Positions 19,083 to 26,776 of a DNA stretch of 64,000 nucleotides are shown here, piece after piece. The DNA comes from Curtobacterium flaccumfaciens (GTDB taxonomy: Bacteria > Actinomycetota > Actinomycetes > Actinomycetales > Microbacteriaceae): positions 62,001 through 126,000 of the forward strand of contig NZ_SNVW01000011.1 in the NCBI RefSeq assembly GCF_004361695.1, in the 5' to 3' direction. How positions within the stretch are numbered: the stretch's first letter is position 1; the number at the start of each line of letters is the position of its first letter. A program made the position numbers and the translations under genes. The notes beneath the pieces were generated by a model that worked only from the letters and a program-made list of their open reading frames with translations, made no database searches and was not told the DNA's origin.

Positions 19083-19835
19083 TCAGGCGGGCCGGAGCCG
19101 GAGTGCCTGCATCCCGCCGTCGACCGCGAGGTCGACGCCCGTCGTCGACCGGGCCAGGGGGCTCGTCAGGTAGGCGACGGCCTCGGCGACCTCCTCGGGG
19201 GCGACGAGCCGTCCGTGCGGTTGGCGGGCCTCGAGGGCTGCGCGCTCGGCGGCAGGGTCCGGCGCGCTGGCGAGCAGACGACCGACCCACGGGGTGTCCG
19301 CGGTGCCCGGGTTGACGGCGTTGACGCGGATGCCCTCGCGGAGGTGGTCAGCGGCCATCGCGCGGGTGAGCGCCGCGATGGCGCCCTTCGTGGCCGAGTA
19401 CAGCGCGCGCTGCGGGAGCCCCGCGGTCGCGGCGATCGAGCACGTGTTGACGATGCTCGCGTTCCCGGAGGCACGGAGGTGGGGGAGTGCGGCTCGCGAG
19501 AGGCGGACGGCGCCGAGGACGTTGACCTCGTACACGCGACGCCACTCGTCGTCGGGGTTGTCCTCGACGGTGCCCTGTGCGCCGATGCCCGCGTTGTTGA
19601 CGAGGACCTCGAGGCCGCCGAGTTGTTCCACTGCAGTGGCGACCGCTGCGCGCACGGACTCGTCGGACGAGACGTCGCACGTGACCGAGACGACGCCCTC
19701 GGCACTCGACGGCTGCAGGTCGAGCACCGCCACGGTGGCACCGCGGTCCTGCAGCGCGGTGACGATCGCGGCGCCGATGCCGGACGCGCCGCCGGTCACG
19801 ATCGCCCGGACGCCCTGGTGGGTGGCGCCGTCCAT
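19083..19835 (-). CDS. SDR, probable 2-keto-3-deoxy-L-fuconate dehydrogenase
   Basis: 250-residue short-chain dehydrogenase. Cofactor motif TGGASGIG, structural NNAG, catalytic Ser plus YSATK, and the C-terminal VDGG. In the non-phosphorylating L-fucose route an SDR oxidises 2-keto-3-deoxy-L-fuconate to the 2,4-diketo acid; the adjacent FAH hydrolase would cleave that product. Start and the FAH stop overlap by one base (TGATG). An L-fucose dehydrogenase role is the alternative, but the AKR in the operon already fits that step. Confidence 0.85.
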   Translation of the reverse strand: MDGATHQGVRAIVTGGASGIGAAIVTALQDRGATVAVLDLQPSSAEGVVSVTCDVSSDESVRAAVATAVEQLGGLEVLVNNAGIGAQGTVEDNPDDEWRRVYEVNVLGAVRLSRAALPHLRASGNASIVNTCSIAATAGLPQRALYSATKGAIAALTRAMAADHLREGIRVNAVNPGTADTPWVGRLLASAPDPAAERAALEARQPHGRLVAPEEVAEAVAYLTSPLARSTTGVDLAVDGGMQALRLRPA

Positions 19836-20698
19836 CACGCCGCCCCGATCGTCTGCCGCTGCGAGCCGAGGCCCTCGGCGGTGAGCTCGACCACGTCGCC
19901 GGGCTGCAGGTACGGCGCACCGCTGCCCAGCGCGACGCCCGCCGGGGTGCCGGTGCTGATGACGTCGCCCGGGTACAGGACCATGAACTGGGACAGGTAC
20001 CGGACGATCTCGGCGGGCCGGAAGATCATGTCCGCCGTGGTGCCGTCCTGCCGGACCTCGCCGTTCACGGTGAGGCGCAGCGTGAGTGCCTCCGGGTCGA
20101 GGCCGGCGTTCTGCAGTGACGACGGGGTCACGAGCCACGGCCCGAGCGGGTTGAAGGTCTCGCACGACTTGCCCTTGTCCCACTGCCCGCCGCGCTCGAG
20201 CTGGAACTCCCGCTCCGAGACGTCGTTGGCGATCGCGTACCCGGCGATGTGGGTCGCGGCCTCGGTCTCGGACTCGCAGTAGCGCGCGGTCGTGCCGATG
20301 ACGATCGCGAGTTCGATCTCCCAGTCGGTCTTCGTGCTGCCACGGGGGACCAGGACCTCGTCGTCGGGGCCGATCACCGTCATCGGGTCCTTCATGAAGA
20401 CGATCGGTTCGGTCGGGATCTCCGCGCCCGTCTCGGCGGCGTGGTCGCGGTAGTTCAGGCCGATGCAGACGACCTTGCCGGGCCGGGCGACCGGAGCGCC
20501 GCGGCGGAGGGCATCGGCGTCCGGGACGGGCCGCAGGTCGCCGGCGCTGCGGGCGTGCTGCACACGGCCGATCGGGTCGGACGCCAGGAACGACCCCGAG
20601 ACGTCGTTCGTGATCGGGCGGAGGTCGAGGACCTCGCCGTCGGTGTCGATGGCCACGGGGATCTCGCTCCCCGCCGGGCCGAGTCGTGCGAACCGCAT
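19835..20698 (-). CDS. FAH-family hydrolase, probable 2,4-diketo-3-deoxy-L-fuconate hydrolase
   Basis: 287 residues of the fumarylacetoacetate hydrolase fold. Typical segments are GLNYRDHAAETG, PIVFMKDPMTVIGP, the acidic metal ligands in DWEIELAIVIG and AIANDVSEREFQ. The enzyme would split 2,4-diketo-3-deoxy-L-fuconate into pyruvate and L-lactate, the last step of the pathway. GAGGAACG precedes the ATG. An operator-like palindrome lies 37 bp upstream, so the FAH-SDR pair probably has its own promoter. Confidence 0.87.
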   Translation of the reverse strand: MRFARLGPAGSEIPVAIDTDGEVLDLRPITNDVSGSFLASDPIGRVQHARSAGDLRPVPDADALRRGAPVARPGKVVCIGLNYRDHAAETGAEIPTEPIVFMKDPMTVIGPDDEVLVPRGSTKTDWEIELAIVIGTTARYCESETEAATHIAGYAIANDVSEREFQLERGGQWDKGKSCETFNPLGPWLVTPSSLQNAGLDPEALTLRLTVNGEVRQDGTTADMIFRPAEIVRYLSQFMVLYPGDVISTGTPAGVALGSGAPYLQPGDVVELTAEGLGSQRQTIGAA

Positions 20699-20734
20699 CG
20701 TTCCTCGCTCTCCTGCTGCGCCGGTGCAGCGGAA

Positions 20735-20745
20735 ACATCCTATGT
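20735..20745 (-). promoter_or_regulatory. GntR-type operator before the FAH gene
   Basis: On the minus strand the site reads GACATAGGATGTTTC, identical at 14 of 15 positions to the site in the fucose operon promoter. Its core ACAT-N3-ATGT is a perfect palindrome. It lies at the end of the lactonase gene. Confidence 0.65.
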
Positions 20746-21630
20746 CTGCGGGTGCTTCCCGGCAAGGTAGACGCGGTCGGCGGTGCCTCGGAACACCGCG
20801 TCGCGCTCGTCGTCACCGAGGTCGTCGAGGGCGGTCGTGGTCGCGGTGAGGACCTCGGCGTAGTCGGTCGCGAGGGTCGACACCGGCCAGTCGGAGCCGA
20901 ACAGCGAGCGGTGGGGGCCGAAGAACTCGACGACCTCGCGGGCGTAGCGGGCCACCGGGCGGTGGCGCCAGTCGTCGCCGGCCTCGGTGAGGAGGCCGGA
21001 GACCTTGCAGACCACGTTCGGGTGGGCGGCGAAGTCGCGCATCCGGGCGCGCCAGGCGTCGGCCACGGCGGGGTTGTCGCGCTCGGTTTCGGTGGCGTCC
21101 CGTTTGCCGGATCGGTCCCGCGCGATGGGGGGTTTGCCGGCGTGGTCCAGCACGAACACCGCCGCCGGCACCGTGTCGACGAGTGCCAGGGCGGCAGCGT
21201 GCTCCCGCTCGCGGACGAGCAGGTCGAACACGAGCCCCGCATCGGCCAGGGCGCGGACACCACGGGCCACGTCGGGACGCGCGAGCCAGCCGGGGTCGGG
21301 TTCGTCCTGCGCCTGGTGCCGGATACCGACCAGCCGGTCCCCGCCCGGTAGCGCCAGGGTGGCCGCGAGCCGGTCGGCCACGTCCGGCGCGGTCAGGTCC
21401 GCCCAGCCGACGACGCCGACGACCGGCTCGGGCTGCGCGAGGAGCCACGCCGTCTCGCCGGGGTCGTGCACGGCCTGCACGACGATGGTCCGCGTGACGT
21501 CGGTGTCCCGCGAGACCGCGCGGAGGTCGTCCACGTCGAACCGTCGCCGGATCGGGGCGACGGAGTCGTCCATCCAGGGGTACGGGCGGTCGGCCGGGTC
21601 CCAGAGGTGGTGGTGAGCGTCGATGATCAC
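20740..21630 (-). CDS. Amidohydrolase (COG3618), probable L-fuconolactonase
   Basis: 296-residue amidohydrolase barrel. It starts with the metal-binding IIDAHHHLWDP, followed by GIRHQAQDEPDPGW and the later His and Asp ligands (VFVLDHAGKPPI; LFGSDWPV). COG3618 members hydrolyse sugar lactones such as L-fucono- and L-rhamnono-lactone. Here it would open L-fuconolactone to L-fuconate between the AKR and dehydratase steps. The start is a GTG. A near-palindromic operator lies 19 bp upstream. Confidence 0.85.
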   Translation of the reverse strand: MIIDAHHHLWDPADRPYPWMDDSVAPIRRRFDVDDLRAVSRDTDVTRTIVVQAVHDPGETAWLLAQPEPVVGVVGWADLTAPDVADRLAATLALPGGDRLVGIRHQAQDEPDPGWLARPDVARGVRALADAGLVFDLLVREREHAAALALVDTVPAAVFVLDHAGKPPIARDRSGKRDATETERDNPAVADAWRARMRDFAAHPNVVCKVSGLLTEAGDDWRHRPVARYAREVVEFFGPHRSLFGSDWPVSTLATDYAEVLTATTTALDDLGDDERDAVFRGTADRVYLAGKHPQT

Positions 21631-21648
21631 GCCGCCATCATGCCCGAG

Positions 21649-21659
21649 TCATCCGATGT
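21649..21659 (-). promoter_or_regulatory. Probable third GntR-type operator
   Basis: Reads ACATCGGATGA on the minus strand, 10 of 11 positions like the operator core of the fucose operon, just upstream of the lactonase gene. Confidence 0.55.
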
Positions 21660-21688
21660 CCGGTCGGTCGGGCCCATCACGCGCGCGA

Positions 21689-21813
21689 TGGAAAGTGGAA
21701 TCGGGCGTACCCGGTCGGAAGTTCCGACCAGGTACGCCCGATTCGACCCGGTACGCCCGGTTCGACCAGCGCGCGCCCGATCAGGCGCGCGCCCGGCCGG
21801 ACCCAGGCGCGCG
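21689..21813. repeat. Non-coding repeat region downstream of the fucose module
   Basis: Contains the second copy of the 32-bp element (21689-21720). It is part of a 47-nt hairpin (21698-21744) with 23-nt arms and one C/A mismatch. Further GTACGCCCG and GCGCGCCCG steps follow. No coding sequence is supported. Confidence 0.65.
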
Positions 21814-22077
21814 TCAGACCAGCGAGGAAGCCTCGAGCTCGGACCGCAGCTCCGCGTCGGACGGCTCCACGAAGTGCTTGCCGTTGGGCAGCACCACGAC
21901 GGGGATGTTCTTCCGCCCGCTGATCGCCTCGGCGCGGTCCGCCGCGGAGAGGTCCGCCTCGACGTCCACGTACTCGTAGTCCACGCCGAGCGTGTCGAGC
22001 AGCGCCTTGGACCGTCGGCAGTCGCGGCACCAGTCGGCACCGAACATCGTCACCTTGTCGAACGTCTCGTCAGTCAT
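21814..22077 (-). CDS. Glutaredoxin-like (mycoredoxin-type) protein
   Basis: 87 residues, thioredoxin fold. The redox site is WCRDC near residue 17, followed by the cis-Pro loop IPVVVLPNG. Size and the WCxxC context match small actinobacterial glutaredoxin-like proteins that use mycothiol to reduce disulphides in the cytoplasm. The Arg-Asp pair between the cysteines differs from the usual Gly-Tyr or Pro-Tyr of mycoredoxins, so the exact partner is uncertain. It is a single gene, with a purine-rich G run directly before the ATG. Confidence 0.8.
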   Translation of the reverse strand: MTDETFDKVTMFGADWCRDCRRSKALLDTLGVDYEYVDVEADLSAADRAEAISGRKNIPVVVLPNGKHFVEPSDAELRSELEASSLV

Positions 22078-22150
22078 GTCCCCCCGAACAGATGACTCGA
22101 TCCCGGCATTCCCGCGGTCGCACCGTGCGACCTCGGAGCACCATGTCCCC

Positions 22151-23182
22151 ATGAGCCTGCCCTCGGACCTCCCCGCCGTCCGTGCCGAGCAACGGGACGC
22201 GCACCCGGACCAGCACCAGCACAAGCACCCGGACCCGCACCAGCACCCGGACCCGCACGAGCAACCCCCGCACCCGCACCACCGGCACGGGTGGTGGTGG
22301 AAGACGCTGCTGACCGGGTTCGTGCTCTGGGTCGTCACGATCATCGTCACGTTCTCCACGCTCAACACGAACCTCGTGCCGACGATCATCCTGCTCGGCA
22401 GCTTCCTCGTGCCGTTCACGGTCGTGCTCTTCGTCATCGAGCGGGTGACCGGCTCGGTGAGCACGATGCAGCTCATCGTCGCGTTCTTCGTCGGCGGCAT
22501 CCTCGGCGTGCTCGGGGCGTCGCTGCTCGAGGCCGACCTCCGCGCCGGCGCCGGCCTGTACATCGTGGTCGGCTTCGTCGAGGAGTTCGTGAAGGGCGTC
22601 CTCCTGGTGGTCGTCGGCTGGCGGGTGCGCCCGAAGACGGCTCGGCAGGGTGCGCTCCTCGGCGCGACGGTCGGTGCCGGCTTCGCCGCGTTCGAGTCCG
22701 CCGGCTACGCGTTCAACGCGGCGATCACGAGTCGCGGCATCGACCTCGTGTCGCTGCTGCAGACCGAGGTGGTGCGGGCCATCCTGTCGCCGGTCGGCCA
22801 CGTGCTGTGGACCGCGATCCTCGGGGCGGTGGTGTTCGGCGCCGCGCACGGACGGGCGCGCTTCCGGTGGTCGTGGTCGATCCCGATCGCCTACGTCGGG
22901 GTGGCGCTGCTGCACGGCCTGTGGGACTCGAACTCCACGATCTCGACGCTGCTGGCGTTCCTGGTGACGGGGACGCCGTTCTCCGCGGCGCGGAACGGTG
23001 CCGTCCCGGTGTCGATCGCCGGGCTGGCGACGACGCTCTACGTGGTGGGGCTGGCGATCGTCTCGGCGATCGGGGTGGTCATCCTGATCGCGGTGCTGAT
23101 CCGAGCGAAGAAGCGGACTGCCGGCGGCCTCGACGAGGACCCGGCCTGGTCCGCGACCCCGGCACCGCACCCGCTCGGGTGA
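22151..23182 (+). CDS. PrsW-family intramembrane metalloprotease
   Basis: 343 residues. After a soluble 46-residue head come eight or so membrane helices with the PrsW motifs: VGFVEEFVKGVLLV (EExxK), AAFESAGYAF, a His in SPVGHVLWTA and HGLWDSNST. Family members cut membrane-bound substrates such as anti-sigma factors. The head is striking, with about 11 His alternating with Pro, Asp and Gln from residue 18 to 45, and could bind metal. The ATG at 22151 is weakly supported by GGAG 15 nt upstream. No anti-sigma substrate is encoded nearby. Confidence 0.85.
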   Translation: MSLPSDLPAVRAEQRDAHPDQHQHKHPDPHQHPDPHEQPPHPHHRHGWWWKTLLTGFVLWVVTIIVTFSTLNTNLVPTIILLGSFLVPFTVVLFVIERVTGSVSTMQLIVAFFVGGILGVLGASLLEADLRAGAGLYIVVGFVEEFVKGVLLVVVGWRVRPKTARQGALLGATVGAGFAAFESAGYAFNAAITSRGIDLVSLLQTEVVRAILSPVGHVLWTAILGAVVFGAAHGRARFRWSWSIPIAYVGVALLHGLWDSNSTISTLLAFLVTGTPFSAARNGAVPVSIAGLATTLYVVGLAIVSAIGVVILIAVLIRAKKRTAGGLDEDPAWSATPAPHPLG

Positions 23183-23198
23183 TGCTGCCCGCTCGCCC

Positions 23199-23204
23199 TA
23201 CGAT
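23199..23204 (+). promoter_or_regulatory. -10 box TACGAT, leaderless spacing
   Basis: TACGAT ends 6 nt before the ATG at 23211, with no ribosome-binding site between. Confidence 0.5.
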
Positions 23205-23210
23205 TGACCC

Positions 23211-24896
23211 ATGCCGCCCGGACCCGACCCCGAGACCCGCGCCTGGGCCTCGGCCGCCGTCCGACGCTTCGCGGCCGCGACGAACCTGCTCGTCGCCGCC
23301 CGCCGGTTCCGCATCGTCGGCGGCGACCCCCGCGACACGGCCGCGCTGCACGCCCTGCTGACCGGCCTCGGAGCCCGACCCGCCGCCGACCACGAGCCCG
23401 TCGACCAGCTGTGGTGCGCCGGGTCGCCCGACGAGAGCACGGCCGTCGTCGAACGCGAGGCCGACCGTCCCCGCGGCGCCACCCTCGTCGTCGTGGACGC
23501 CGGGCGACACGTGCCCGCCGTCGACGAGGACGCCTTCGGCCCGGTCACGAGCGTCCGACCCGGGGTGCTCGGCGTGCCGGCCCTGTCCGACGACGTCTTC
23601 CTCGTCTCCACCGGCCGCGACCCCGAGGACGACCCCGCCGCCGACGCACGCCTGCGCTGGGCGCGCCGTTCGATGCCCGTCTCGCGAGCGGTCGCCGCCG
23701 AACTCCGCGAGGGCGGGCTGCTCCGCGGCACCCGCATCGGCGTGAGCATGTTCCTCGAGCCGAAGACCGCCGTGCTGAGCCTGCTGCTCCGTGACGCCGG
23801 AGCCGAGGTCGTCGTCTACGCACACGCCGACGAGACGGACGACGCCGTCGCGGATGCGCTCCGGCGCGCGGGGTTGACCGTGCACGCCAGCAGCACCGCG
23901 ACGCTGTCGGAACAGCAGGACCTCGCGCTCGCGATGCTCGACACCCGGCCGCACGTCCTGCTCGACGACGGCTCGCACGTCATCCGGCTCGCCCACCAGG
24001 AGCGCCCGGACCTGCTGCCGACGATGCTCGGTGCGGCTGAGGAGACGACGAGCGGCCTCCGGCCCCTCCGCGTGATGGCATCCCGCGGCGAGCTCGGGAT
24101 CCCGGTGGTCGCCGTCAACGACGCCCGCACCAAGACGTTCTTCGACAACCGGTACGGCACCGGGCAGTCGACGGTGTTCGCCGTGCTCGACCTGGTCGAC
24201 GGGCTCGCGTCCGCCACCCACCGGGTCCGGCCTGGAGGCGCGGCTGTCGTCGCCGGGTTCGGGCACGTCGGCGAGGGGGTCGCGCTGGTGCTCCGCGCGC
24301 TCGGTTTCACCGTCACGGTCGCCGAGACCGACCCGGTCCGCGCCCTGCAGGCGCTGTTCGCCGGGTACGAGGTCGCGCCGCTCGTCGACGCGGTGCGCGA
24401 CGCCGACCTGGTGATGAGCGCGACCGGGGTCGCCGACACGATCGACCTCGCGACGCTCCGGGCCTGTGCGGACGACGCCGTCGTGGCGGTCGCCGGCGGG
24501 GTCGACGGCGAAGTGGCGATCGACGCGGCGCTCGCCGCGGGCGCTGTGCGGACCGGGATCGGCCGGAAGGTCGAGCGCTTCGCCTGGCCGGACGGCCACC
24601 ACGTGCTCGTGCTCGACGGCGGCGGGTGCATCAACATCACCGCTGCCGAGGGCAACCCGATCGAGATCATGGACCTGTCCTTCGCCGCGCAGCTCGGCGC
24701 CGTCCGGATGCTCCTCGAGCGCGGCGACGAGCTCGACCGCGCCGTCGTGCCGATCGACCCCGCGGTGGACCACGCGACCGCCCGCGCGGCGCTCGCCGCC
24801 TTCGGGAGCCGACCCGCGCCTCCCGGCCCGCTCGCCGCGCAACCCGCGGACCGTGCGCCCGACGTCCGGACCCGCCGTTTCGGGGACCCGTCGTGA
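23211..24896 (+). CDS. Adenosylhomocysteinase paralogue, possible S-inosylhomocysteine hydrolase
   Basis: 561 residues. From about 155 on it follows S-adenosylhomocysteine hydrolase: Asp252/253 in LLDDGSH, Glu277/278 in AEETTSG, VNDARTKTFFDNRYG with Lys308 and Asp312, and the NAD motif GFGHVGEGVA (349-358). Three features differ. The adenine-binding HMTxQ/E position reads FLEPK (Phe181, Glu183, Lys185). The C-terminal Lys/Tyr tail of normal enzymes is absent. About 150 unassigned residues precede the domain. A lysine in place of the residue that contacts the purine 6-amino group suits a 6-oxo purine. With the deaminase-like neighbour, this suggests cleavage of S-inosylhomocysteine to homocysteine and inosine. 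It is coupled to the next gene by GTGA. Confidence 0.75.
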   Translation: MPPGPDPETRAWASAAVRRFAAATNLLVAARRFRIVGGDPRDTAALHALLTGLGARPAADHEPVDQLWCAGSPDESTAVVEREADRPRGATLVVVDAGRHVPAVDEDAFGPVTSVRPGVLGVPALSDDVFLVSTGRDPEDDPAADARLRWARRSMPVSRAVAAELREGGLLRGTRIGVSMFLEPKTAVLSLLLRDAGAEVVVYAHADETDDAVADALRRAGLTVHASSTATLSEQQDLALAMLDTRPHVLLDDGSHVIRLAHQERPDLLPTMLGAAEETTSGLRPLRVMASRGELGIPVVAVNDARTKTFFDNRYGTGQSTVFAVLDLVDGLASATHRVRPGGAAVVAGFGHVGEGVALVLRALGFTVTVAETDPVRALQALFAGYEVAPLVDAVRDADLVMSATGVADTIDLATLRACADDAVVAVAGGVDGEVAIDAALAAGAVRTGIGRKVERFAWPDGHHVLVLDGGGCINITAAEGNPIEIMDLSFAAQLGAVRMLLERGDELDRAVVPIDPAVDHATARAALAAFGSRPAPPGPLAAQPADRAPDVRTRRFGDPS

Positions 24897-26257
24897 CGTC
24901 CGGGCGCACCGCCGACCACACGGTGACCGTGCACGCGGCGCGCATCGTCGTCCCGATGACCGCACCGCCGATCGCGGACGGTGCCGTCGCCGTGCAGGAC
25001 GGTCGGATCCTGCACGTCGGTGACCGCTCGTGGGTCGTCGACCAGCTCGCCGGCACCGGCACGACGTTCACCGAACGGCGCTGGCGCGGCGCGCTGCTGC
25101 CCGGCCTGGTGAACGCGCACTCGCATCTGCAGTACACCGGCATGGCCAGTGTCGGGCAGCGGCAGTACGAGGGTTTCGAGGACTGGGCGGCCGCGTTCAA
25201 CCGCGACTACGCCGAACCGCACGACTGGCGTGCCGAGGCCGCTGCCGGCGCTGAGCTGTCGATCCTGGCGGGCGTGACGAGCATCGCCGACGTCGTCACC
25301 GACCTCGAAGCGGCGACCGCGCTCGAGACGCACGGCCTCGGCGGCATCGCCTACTGGGAGGTCATGGACTGGGAGAACGAGGCGTGGCAGACCCACGGCC
25401 GCGACCAGGTCCTCGCCGAACTCGAGCGCTTCCCGACCACCCCGGGCGCCGGACTCTCGCCGCACGCCCCGTACTCGCTCGACGTCGCACCCCTGCTCGA
25501 GCTGCCGGACATCGTGCGACAGCGCGGCCTCCGGCTGCACCTGCACCTCGGTGAGGCGGCGTTCGAGGGGGAGCGGGTCGCACTCGGACCCGTCCCCGGA
25601 CTCGACGGCGTCGACGGCGTCGGCCACGGCAGCGACTGGCACCTGGCGAACGCGCCGTCGTTCCGGGCCATGCGGGCGCTCGGCTTCGGTGCCAGCGCGA
25701 CCGCGTTCGTCGACCGGCTCGGCGTGCTCGGGCCGGACTGCCACATCGCGCACGGGGTCTACATGACCGCGGCGGACCGGGCGCTGCTCCGGGCCCGCGG
25801 GACCGCCGTCGCGCTCTGCCCGCGCTCGAACGCGGTCATCGGCCTCGACCCGCCACCCGTCGCGGACTACCTCCGCGAGGGCAGCCCGATCGCGATCGGC
25901 ACCGACTCGCTGTCGTCGTCGCCGTCGCTCGACCTGATGGCCGACGTCACCGCACTGCACCGGATCGCCCGCGCCCAGGGGTACGGCCACCGGGACCTGC
26001 ACGAACGGCTCCTCGCCGCCGCGACCCTCGGTGGCGCGCACGCGATGGGACTCGCCGTCGGGGCGGACCGGGTCGGGCACCTCGCCGTCGGCGCGCGGGC
26101 CGACCTGGCCGTGTTCGACGTCGACGCCCGCACCGTGCCGGACGCGCTGGCCGAACTCGTCGAGGACGGAGCCGGCCGTGCGGTCGCGACCGTCATCGGC
26201 GGTGTCGTCCGGGCCGCCGACGGCGACCTCACCCCGAACCACGTGGAGGAACCATGA
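24893..26257 (+). CDS. Amidohydrolase, SAH/5'-deoxyadenosine deaminase-like
   Basis: 454 residues of the TRZ/ATZ-type amidohydrolase family. Metal ligands: His76 and His78 in NAHSHLQYTG, His218 in LHLHLGE with Glu221, and Asp338 in IGTDSLSSSPSLD. LSPHAPYS (His191) and CHIAHGVYM complete the site. Related enzymes deaminate SAH, methylthioadenosine, 5'-deoxyadenosine or guanine-like rings. The GTG start is embedded in the stop of the SAH-hydrolase-like gene, and the product would match that enzyme's suspected substrate. The next gene starts in its stop codon. Confidence 0.8.
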   Translation: MTSGRTADHTVTVHAARIVVPMTAPPIADGAVAVQDGRILHVGDRSWVVDQLAGTGTTFTERRWRGALLPGLVNAHSHLQYTGMASVGQRQYEGFEDWAAAFNRDYAEPHDWRAEAAAGAELSILAGVTSIADVVTDLEAATALETHGLGGIAYWEVMDWENEAWQTHGRDQVLAELERFPTTPGAGLSPHAPYSLDVAPLLELPDIVRQRGLRLHLHLGEAAFEGERVALGPVPGLDGVDGVGHGSDWHLANAPSFRAMRALGFGASATAFVDRLGVLGPDCHIAHGVYMTAADRALLRARGTAVALCPRSNAVIGLDPPPVADYLREGSPIAIGTDSLSSSPSLDLMADVTALHRIARAQGYGHRDLHERLLAAATLGGAHAMGLAVGADRVGHLAVGARADLAVFDVDARTVPDALAELVEDGAGRAVATVIGGVVRAADGDLTPNHVEEP

Positions 26258-26751
26258 CCGAGACCGCACCCCGACCCGGCATGGCCGCACGACGCACCGT
26301 GGGCGGCGACCTGATCGAGTGGCTCGACGTCCCGAAGCGCGCCGTCGCCCTCGGCATGGAGCCGCACCCGGAGGGCGGCTGGTACGTCCGCACCTGGACC
26401 TCGCCCGCGACGGTGCCGACCGCCGCCGGTGACCGTCCGGGCGCCACGCTCATCCACTTCCTGCTGCCCCCGGGCGAGGCCTCCGCCTGGCACCGGGTGA
26501 CGAGCGACGAGATCTGGATGTGGCACGGCCCCGACGCCGTCGACCTGCAGCTCGGTGGCGACGGCGACGAGCCCGTGCCGGGAGCGACCATCACCCTCGG
26601 ACCCGACGCCGGACGCGACCGCGTGAACGACGCGCAGGCGTTCGTGCGTGGCGGGGTCTGGCAGCGGACGATCCCGGGCGACGGCGAGGTGCTGCTGAGC
26701 TGCCTCGTGTCGCCGGGGTTCTCGTTCGACGACTTCACGATGGCGGACTGA
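26254..26751 (+). CDS. DUF985 cupin-family protein
   Basis: 165 residues. Typical DUF985 elements: HPEGGWYVRTW, TLIHFLLPPGEASAWHRV, EIWMWHGPDAV and VSPGFSFDDFTM. The single cupin barrel keeps several His that could bind metal or a small ligand. The function of the family is unknown. The ATGA overlap ties it to the deaminase-like gene, so a role in the same nucleoside or sulphur metabolism is plausible but unproven. Confidence 0.85.
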   Translation: MTETAPRPGMAARRTVGGDLIEWLDVPKRAVALGMEPHPEGGWYVRTWTSPATVPTAAGDRPGATLIHFLLPPGEASAWHRVTSDEIWMWHGPDAVDLQLGGDGDEPVPGATITLGPDAGRDRVNDAQAFVRGGVWQRTIPGDGEVLLSCLVSPGFSFDDFTMAD

Positions 26752-26753
26752 CG

Positions 26754-26770
26754 TACCACATTGGTATGTT
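26754..26770 (+). promoter_or_regulatory. Promoter with TACCA-CAT-TGGTA palindrome
   Basis: TATGTT (26765-26770) ends 6 nt before the ATG at 26777, giving a leaderless start. The inverted repeat TACCA-CAT-TGGTA (26754-26766) overlaps the -10 box and could be a repressor site. No good -35 is visible. Confidence 0.5.
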
Positions 26771-26776
26771 GGCCGG

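Noticed and set aside
10242-21720. Attachment sites of an integrated element at the fucose module
   Set aside because: No integrase, tRNA target or exact repeat is present, so the repeat pair is reported only as a possible boundary.
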